Of a stretch of 10,076 bases of DNA, positions 5,859-10,076 are shown in pieces; positions within the stretch are counted from its first letter, which is position 1; the number at the start of each line of letters is the position of its first letter. The position numbers were made by a program, and so were the translations under genes. This stretch comes from Bacillota bacterium (GTDB taxonomy: Bacteria > Bacillota > Clostridia > Oscillospirales > Acutalibacteraceae), in the NCBI GenBank assembly GCA_023460155.1, contig JAEWRF010000212.1, positions 1 to 10,076 on the forward strand, given 5' to 3'. Under the pieces are notes generated by a model, which saw only the letters and a list, made by a program, of their open reading frames with translations, did no database searches and was not told the DNA's origin.

Positions 5859-5871
5859 CCTCTTTGCATTG

Positions 5872-6095
5872 TGGCGGACACAGTGGGGCTCGGGTAGTGC
5901 GCCTCCGGGCCGCGTTCCGCGTTCCCCTGCGCCGAAACGCTGCAAAAGGTCGGCTGCTTTCGGCCCTCTGGGTTGCGCCAAAGTTCGAATGAGACTGCAG
6001 CGTCAACATAAAAGCAAGCCCTTTGAGGGCTGATCCTGTCAGCGGCGATACGCCGCCGGGTTGCGCTGAGGCTCTCGTGCGGCTGTGTCCACCAA
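5872..6095. repeat. GC-rich element of about 224 bp with tRNA-Val-derived inverted ends
   Basis: The left end TGGCGGACACAG (5872-5883) and the right end, beginning near CTGTGTCCACCA (6083-6094), are inverted repeats matching at 11 of 12 positions. The left end also matches the 3' end of the neighbouring tRNA-Val gene directly (5872-5892 against 6154-6174, 19 of 21). The interior is GC-rich and contains small hairpins such as GCGGCG-ATA-CGCCGC and AGCCC-TTTGA-GGGCT, a direct repeat GGGTTGCGC (5970-5978 and 6058-6066), and a tandem CGCGTTC. Several frames stay open on the minus strand, as expected of GC-rich sequence, but none has a ribosome binding site or recognisable domain. I read it as a non-coding dispersed repeat or small-RNA-like element; its right boundary is approximate. 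Confidence 0.5.
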
Positions 6096-6115
6096 AAAGA
6101 GAAGCACCCCGATAC

Positions 6116-6154
6116 AAAACAAGAACTCCCGGCAATGCCGAGAGTTCTTGTTTT
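6116..6154 (-). terminator. Terminator of the tRNA operon
   Basis: A long hairpin: 13 paired bases (6116-6128 with 6142-6154), one mismatch, then 4 more pairs around an AAT loop. It begins immediately after the CCA end of tRNA-Val (sharing one base) and ends in TTTT on the minus strand. Confidence 0.88.
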
Positions 6155-6230
6155 GGTGGACACAGTGGGACTCGAACCTACGACCTCTCGCGTGTGAGGC
6201 GAGCGCTCTAACCAGCTGAGCTATGCGTCC
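6154..6230 (-). tRNA. tRNA-Val(CAC)
   Basis: 77 nt with a full cloverleaf: acceptor GGACGCA/TGTGTCC, D-arm GCTC...GAGC, anticodon stem CTCGC/GCGAG with loop CTCACAC (anticodon CAC, reading GUG), T-arm GTAGG-TTCGAGT-CCCAC, discriminator A and an encoded CCA. It is the last of three co-oriented tRNAs, and its 3' end is duplicated imperfectly at 5872-5892. Confidence 0.96.
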
Positions 6231-6236
6231 ACAAAT

Positions 6237-6311
6237 TGGTGACCCGTACGCGATTTGAACGCGTGTTACCGCCGTGAAAGGGCGGTGTCTTAACCGCTTG
6301 ACCAACGGGCC
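6237..6311 (-). tRNA. tRNA-Glu(TTC)
   Basis: 75 nt: acceptor GGCCCGT/ACGGGTC (one G-U), short D-arm GTC...GAC, anticodon stem CCGCC/GGCGG with loop CTTTCAC (anticodon TTC), T-arm ACGCG-TTCAAAT-CGCGT, encoded CCA. It lies 6 nt before tRNA-Val in the transcript. Confidence 0.96.
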
Positions 6312-6314
6312 ATA

Positions 6315-6391
6315 TGGTAGCGGCAATTGGATTCGAACCAACGACGCTTCGGGTATGAACCGAATGCTCTAGCCAACTGAGCTATGCCGCC
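6315..6391 (-). tRNA. tRNA-Met(CAT), elongator type
   Basis: 77 nt: acceptor GGCGGCA/TTGCCGC (with the A7-T66 pair), anticodon stem TTCGG/CCGAA with loop TTCATAC (anticodon CAT), T-arm with TTCGAAT, encoded CCA. The GGCGG acceptor and overall sequence resemble the Bacillus elongator tRNA-Met rather than initiator tRNA or the lysidine-modified tRNA-Ile2. It is first in the cluster. Confidence 0.93.
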
Positions 6392-6396
6392 ATATG

Positions 6397-6418
6397 CGCT
6401 CCGTAATAAAGCGGAGCG
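6397..6418 (-). other. 5'-leader hairpin of the tRNA precursor
   Basis: CGCTCCG (6397-6403) and CGGAGCG (6412-6418) form a 7-bp stem with an 8-nt loop. The predicted transcription start is about 6418, so the primary transcript would begin with this hairpin, 5 nt before tRNA-Met. There is no T-run, so it is not a terminator of guaB. Confidence 0.5.
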
Positions 6419-6424
6419 TCTATC

Positions 6425-6454
6425 ATTATAATATAAGCATGACCTATTTGTCAA
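6425..6454 (-). promoter_or_regulatory. Strong promoter of the Met-Glu-Val tRNA operon
   Basis: In the minus direction a consensus TTGACA (6454-6449) and a consensus TATAAT (6430-6425) are separated by 18 nt. The -35 begins only 18 nt after the guaB stop codon. This is a typical strong stable-RNA promoter. Confidence 0.85.
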
Positions 6455-6472
6455 TAAAAATTCGAAAATTCG

Positions 6473-7954
6473 TCAAACCGACATGGAATAGTTTGGCGCT
6501 TCCTTGGTGATCTGGATGTCATGCGGGTGACTTTCCTTCAGGCCGGCGTTCGTGATGCGGACAAACTGAGCGCGCTCATGCAGCGCTTCGATGTTCTCGC
6601 AGCCGGTGTAGCCCATGCCGGAGCGCAGGCCGCCCATCAGCTGATACACGGCGTCCGACAGCGACCCCTTGTAAGGGACGCGGCCCTCGACGCCCTCCGG
6701 AACCAGCTTCTTGTTGTTCTCCTGGAAGTAGCGGTCGCGGCTGCCGTGGCCCATCGCGGCCAGACTGCCCATGCCGCGGTAAACCTTGAAGCGGCGGCCC
6801 TGATAAAGCTCGGTTTCTCCGGGGGACTCCTCGCAGCCGGCGAACAGCGAGCCGATCATGACGACGTTCGCGCCCGCCGCCAGCGCCTTCACGACGTCGC
6901 CGGAGAACTTGATGCCGCCGTCCGCGATGACCGGAATTCCGTATGCAGCCGCAGCGCAGGCTGCGTCGTACACCGCCGTGATCTGCGGAACGCCGATGCC
7001 CGCGACGATGCGGGTCGTGCAGATGGAGCCAGGCCCCATGCCGACCTTAACGCAGTCCGCTCCGGCCTCGATCAGCGCCTTTGTGGCCTCCGCCGTAGCG
7101 ACGTTCCCGGCGATGAGCTGAAGATTCGGGTATGCTTTTTTGACTTTCCGCACGGTCTCGGAAATGCGGACGTTGTGGCCGTGCGCGGAATCGAGCACCA
7201 CGACGTCCACCTGAGCCTCCACCAGAGCCGCGACGCGGTCGAGCACGTCCGCCGTGTCGCCGATTGCCGCTCCGCAAAGCAGACGCCCGTCCTCGTCCCT
7301 CGCGGAATTCGGGTACTGCACCGCTTTTTCAATGTCCTTGATGGTGATAAGCCCTTTGAGGTGCCCTTCCCCGTCCACGATCGGCAGCTTTTCAATGCGG
7401 TGGGAGCGAAGAATTTCCTTCGCCTGCGCGAGCGTGGTGCCGACCGGAGCCGTTACCAGATCTTCCTGCCGCGTCATAACCGCGGAAATCGGCTGGGAAT
7501 AATCCCCGTCCGTCATGAACCGCATGTCGCGGTTCGTAATGATGCCAACCAGCTTGCCGTTTTCGCAGATCGGCACGCCCGAAATGCGGTAACGCGCCAT
7601 AATATCCTCCGCATCCTGCACCAGATGCTCGGGGGTCAGGAAAAACGGGTTTACAATGACGCCGTTTTCGGAACGCTTCACGCGGTCGACCATATCGGCC
7701 TGCTCCGCGATCGTCATGTTCTTATGAATAATCCCGATGCCGCCTTCCCGCGCAATCGCGATCGCCATCTTGGTCTCGGTGACCGTATCCATTGCCGAAG
7801 TCATCATCGGGATATTCAGCCTGATCTTTTTTGTGAGCTGCGTCGAGAGCTCCGCCTCGTTCGGCAGCACATGAGACTCTGCCGGAATCAGCAGCACATC
7901 GTCAAAAGTAAGGGCCTCTTTCGCAAACTTTTCCGAATAGTTCGTATTCAGCAT
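6473..7954 (-). CDS. guaB: IMP dehydrogenase
   Basis: A 493-residue, full-length IMP dehydrogenase, which oxidises IMP to XMP with NAD+ and controls entry to guanine nucleotides. The TIM barrel begins at LTFDDVLLIPAESHVLP (15-31); the inserted CBS pair covers about 95-215 (ISGVPICENGKLVGIITNRD, then KLPIVDGEGHLKGLITIKDIEKA). DSAHGH (255-260), the catalytic loop GPGSICTTR with C312, the phosphate-binding DGGIKFSGDVVKALAAGA, and the flap region with GMGS and EGRVPYKG (423-430) are all intact. GGAGG lies 6 nt before the ATG. It follows the thioesterase gene by 36 nt and is probably the last gene of a serS-thioesterase-guaB transcript. It has no hairpin of its own before the tRNA promoter, so readthrough into the tRNAs is possible. 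Confidence 0.98.
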   Translation of the reverse strand: MLNTNYSEKFAKEALTFDDVLLIPAESHVLPNEAELSTQLTKKIRLNIPMMTSAMDTVTETKMAIAIAREGGIGIIHKNMTIAEQADMVDRVKRSENGVIVNPFFLTPEHLVQDAEDIMARYRISGVPICENGKLVGIITNRDMRFMTDGDYSQPISAVMTRQEDLVTAPVGTTLAQAKEILRSHRIEKLPIVDGEGHLKGLITIKDIEKAVQYPNSARDEDGRLLCGAAIGDTADVLDRVAALVEAQVDVVVLDSAHGHNVRISETVRKVKKAYPNLQLIAGNVATAEATKALIEAGADCVKVGMGPGSICTTRIVAGIGVPQITAVYDAACAAAAYGIPVIADGGIKFSGDVVKALAAGANVVMIGSLFAGCEESPGETELYQGRRFKVYRGMGSLAAMGHGSRDRYFQENNKKLVPEGVEGRVPYKGSLSDAVYQLMGGLRSGMGYTGCENIEALHERAQFVRITNAGLKESHPHDIQITKEAPNYSMSV

Positions 7955-7990
7955 CTTTTTCCTCCGTTATCCATCGCTTTTCTGTTCCGG

Positions 7991-8788
7991 CTAAAAATAG
8001 GTTTCGACTATTGTATCATTTTTTAAACACCGGTTCAAGAGTTTTTTCGGCTGCAGGCTCACCCACGCGGAAAAACTGTCGCCCCGCGGGCCTACGCCCT
8101 TCATCCGGATTTCCTGTTCGCCCGTCTGCGCAGAATACAATTCCATCTTCTCCCCAAGGGAAACCTCCCCGAGGTAAGTAATCTGCATCCGCGCGGGAAT
8201 GCGGTTCTGCAGCTCCTGCGGAACAAAGTCCCAGGCCACGTCGCCGTACACCGCGTTGTTCATATGTCCGTTTGAATCGAGGTCGGAATAGAGCACCGTG
8301 CGCTCCCCCGCCTTCGGCAGGGTTTCCGGAATCTGGATGCGCTCCAGCTTTTCTTCGGCGTCCACCTGAAAATCCTTGAACGGCGAATACTTCTGCAGAA
8401 TCTGCGGCCGCTGAACCTTCCGGGTTTCGATATCCGCGAGCACGGACGTCTGCATCACGTCGATGAGCAGTACGCCGCCTTCGTCGTAAAACTTGAAGTC
8501 GCGGTAAAACTGTGCGCCGCTGCGCCCGCGCGGATGGGTTTTAATCGTGAGGATTTCGTTGTGCGTGGGCAGGCGGCTGATTTTCAGCCGGGTGGAGATA
8601 ATGAAGAAAACCAGCCCCGCCTCTCGGCGGAGCTCTTCGTAGCTGACATGCAGCAGGTCGACATGCTGCTCGCTTGTTTCCTGCACCAGACGCAGGATGG
8701 AACCGTATTTCAGCAGGTGCTGCGGCCCGACGTCGTAGATGGGCACGCGCACCTGCCTTGTGTATTCGTTGACAAGCTCCTCGTTCAT
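7991..8788 (-). CDS. Acyl-ACP thioesterase (double hotdog)
   Basis: A 265-residue member of the acyl-ACP thioesterase family (plant FatA/FatB and their bacterial relatives), which hydrolyses acyl-ACP to free fatty acid in the cytosol. The first hotdog domain contains YGSILRLVQETSEQHVDLL (28-46) and FFIISTRLKISRLPTHNEILTIKTHPRG (61-88); the second begins near 163 with the diagnostic SDLDSNGHMNNAVYGDVAWDFVP (168-190), supplying N173 and H175. In plant enzymes a Cys follows the conserved Glu; here the segment is YLGEVSLGE, with Val209 in place of Cys and E208 kept, as I would expect for bacterial members. The start ATG overlaps the serS stop as ATGA, with no strong ribosome binding site, so it depends on translational coupling to serS. 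Chain-length preference cannot be read from sequence. Confidence 0.9.
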   Translation of the reverse strand: MNEELVNEYTRQVRVPIYDVGPQHLLKYGSILRLVQETSEQHVDLLHVSYEELRREAGLVFFIISTRLKISRLPTHNEILTIKTHPRGRSGAQFYRDFKFYDEGGVLLIDVMQTSVLADIETRKVQRPQILQKYSPFKDFQVDAEEKLERIQIPETLPKAGERTVLYSDLDSNGHMNNAVYGDVAWDFVPQELQNRIPARMQITYLGEVSLGEKMELYSAQTGEQEIRMKGVGPRGDSFSAWVSLQPKKLLNRCLKNDTIVETYF

Positions 8789-10065
8789 GCGCGGATTACG
8801 TCCGTTCCGAGATATTTGCGAAGAACCTCCGGCACCGTGACGCTTCCGTCGGCGTTCTGGTACTGTTCCACGATGGCGGGGAACAGGCGGCTGGTGGCGA
8901 GACCCGAAGCGTTGAGCGTGTGGACGAAGTGCAGCTTCTTATCCTCGCCGCGGTACTTCACATTGCCGCGCCGTGCCTGATAATCACGGGCATTGGAGGC
9001 GGAGCTGACTTCCTTATAGATGCCCATGGAGGGAATCCAGACCTCGATGTCGTAAGTGCGCGCCATGGAGAACGAGCAGTCGCCCGCCGCCAGCTTGCTC
9101 AGGCGGTAGTGGAGGCCCAGCTCCTGCACCAGGTTTTCGGCCTTGTGGACCAATTCGGCAAACGCCGCGTCGGAATCCTCGGGTTTCGTATACTGAACCA
9201 TTTCTACCTTGTTAAACTGGTGGCCGCGGATCATGCCGCGCTCCTCCGAGCGGTAGCTGCCCGCTTCTCTGCGGTAGCACGGTGTATAGCCGATGTATTT
9301 TTTGGGGAGCTCGTCCGCTTCCAGAATCTCGTCGCGGTGCAGGTTCACGAGAGCGGTCTCCGCAGTCGGCAGCAGGAATTTGCGGTCTGCGCTCGTGGGG
9401 TTCTGAATCCAGTAATCCTCGTCGGTGAACTTCGGGAACTGCCCTGCGACATAGCCGCACTCATATTTCAGCATGTGCGGCAGCAGCATGAACTGGTAGC
9501 CGTCGCGGACATGCTCGTCGATGAAGAAATTGATCAGCGCCCACTCGAGCCTTGCGCCCATGCCGGAGTAAACCCAGGAACCCGCGCCGGCGAGCTTTGC
9601 GCCGCGCTCGTAATCCACAAGATGCAGGCTTTCGCACAGATCGACGTGATTCTTCGGCTCAAAATCGAATTTCGGCTGCTCGCCGAAGTAATGAAGCGGT
9701 TTGTTGTTTTCTTTTCCGCCCGCGACAACGTCCGGGTCCGGCATGTTCGGCAGGCTGACGAGCAGCTCGGTCTGCTGTTTTTCCAGCTCATCCAGCTTGG
9801 CGCTGTCTTCCTTGATTTCCCCGGCCAGCTCCTTCATCTTCGCCATGAGCTCCGTGGTATCCCCGCCCTGTTTTTTCATCTGGGGGATCTGCTTGCTGGC
9901 GGCGTTCTGCTCCGCACGCTTTGCCTCGACCGTTCCGGTCAGCTCGCGGCGTTCCGCGTCCAGCTTTAAAATGCCGTCTACGATTTCATCCGCGTTGAAA
10001 TCGCGCTTCGCGGCGCCTTCCTTAATTTGTTCGGGATGGTTGCGGATCAGCTGAATGTCTATCAT
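8785..10065 (-). CDS. serS: Seryl-tRNA synthetase
   Basis: A 426-residue, complete class II seryl-tRNA synthetase, which charges tRNA-Ser via seryl-adenylate. Residues about 1-105 form the tRNA-binding coiled-coil arm (highly charged helices, EIVDGILKLDAERRELTGTVEAKRAEQ and TELMAKMKELAGEIKEDSAKLDELEKQ). The catalytic core shows motif 1 around GMGARLEWALINFFIDEH (168-185), the serine/ATP TAET loop (234-237), motif 2 YRREAGSYRSEERGMIRGHQF (264-284) and motif 3 LNASGLATSRLFPAIVEQYQ (384-403) with the invariant R393. Motif 3 departs from the common GSGLAVGR form, marking a divergent SerRS branch, but the key Arg and Glu residues are kept. The ATG at 10065 has AAGGA just upstream, at tight spacing. 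Its promoter and any T-box leader lie outside the window. Confidence 0.97.
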   Translation of the reverse strand: MIDIQLIRNHPEQIKEGAAKRDFNADEIVDGILKLDAERRELTGTVEAKRAEQNAASKQIPQMKKQGGDTTELMAKMKELAGEIKEDSAKLDELEKQQTELLVSLPNMPDPDVVAGGKENNKPLHYFGEQPKFDFEPKNHVDLCESLHLVDYERGAKLAGAGSWVYSGMGARLEWALINFFIDEHVRDGYQFMLLPHMLKYECGYVAGQFPKFTDEDYWIQNPTSADRKFLLPTAETALVNLHRDEILEADELPKKYIGYTPCYRREAGSYRSEERGMIRGHQFNKVEMVQYTKPEDSDAAFAELVHKAENLVQELGLHYRLSKLAAGDCSFSMARTYDIEVWIPSMGIYKEVSSASNARDYQARRGNVKYRGEDKKLHFVHTLNASGLATSRLFPAIVEQYQNADGSVTVPEVLRKYLGTDVIRA

Positions 10066-10076
10066 TTTCCTTGCTC

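Noticed and set aside
5845..6163. Overlapping minus-strand open frames of 67-102 codons between the tRNAs and the flavoprotein gene
   Set aside because: Several frames are open at once because the segment is GC-rich; none has a ribosome binding site or known domain, and some run into the tRNA or terminator. Better explained by the non-coding repeat element.
6397..6418. Hairpin read as a guaB terminator
   Set aside because: It lies downstream of the tRNA promoter, has an 8-nt loop and no T-run in either direction; it fits better as a pre-tRNA leader hairpin.
6521..8026. 501-codon open frame on the plus strand opposite guaB
   Set aside because: Antisense shadow of a high-GC coding sequence; the arginine/histidine-rich translation has no domain, while the opposite strand encodes a full IMP dehydrogenase.
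8920..9969. 349-codon open frame on the plus strand opposite serS
   Set aside because: Antisense shadow; the opposite strand encodes an intact seryl-tRNA synthetase.
1..10076. CRISPR array, toxin-antitoxin pair, restriction-modification or phage defence island
   Set aside because: No regularly spaced repeats, nuclease motifs, DNA-methylase NPPY-type motifs, integrase or transposase were found; the two methyltransferases look like small-molecule enzymes.

Overview
This 10,076-base window looks like ordinary chromosome of a low-to-moderate-GC Firmicute, most likely class Clostridia and perhaps an Oscillospiraceae/Ruminococcaceae relative. This is inferred from strong GGAGG ribosome binding sites, TTGACA/TATAAT promoters, YwnA-type Rrf2 and AraC-GyrI regulators, an acyl-ACP thioesterase of the bacterial type, and CCA-encoding tRNAs. 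Nearly everything is transcribed on the minus strand; only the nitroreductase gene reads on the plus strand.

Layout by increasing coordinate. (1) 1-2427, minus: a likely four-gene operon read right to left. It holds two class I SAM-dependent methyltransferases, a nucleoside phosphorylase and the 5' end of a transglutaminase-like protein cut by the window edge. An extended -10 promoter sits at 2465-2473. (2) 2515-3599: a divergent pair, an Rrf2 repressor (minus) and a small nitroreductase (plus). Their two consensus promoters have -35 boxes only 9 bp apart and are overlaid by repeated ATTGTAA boxes. (3) 3674-4313: a DinB-like protein with its own promoter, flanked by a perfect 14-bp inverted repeat. 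(4) 4279-5153: an AraC-type regulator with a GyrI-like effector domain, followed by a terminator. (5) 5242-5758: a small FMN-binding split-barrel protein and its terminator. (6) 5820-6154: about 300 bases with no credible gene. It contains a 224-bp GC-rich element whose ends are imperfect inverted copies of the 3' end of the neighbouring tRNA-Val, with terminators on both sides. (7) 6154-6454: a tRNA cluster Met-Glu-Val (transcription order) with its own strong promoter. (8) 6473-10065: the housekeeping run serS, acyl-ACP thioesterase and guaB, tightly packed on the minus strand.

The serS-thioesterase-guaB run supplies seryl-tRNA, acyl-chain release from acyl-ACP, and XMP for guanine nucleotides. 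The left part is accessory: small flavoproteins, one-component regulators and methyltransferases, typical of stress or xenobiotic response. I found no CRISPR array, transposase, phage gene or clear defence system. The points most worth a second look are the interlocked Rrf2/nitroreductase control region and the tRNA-derived 224-bp element.
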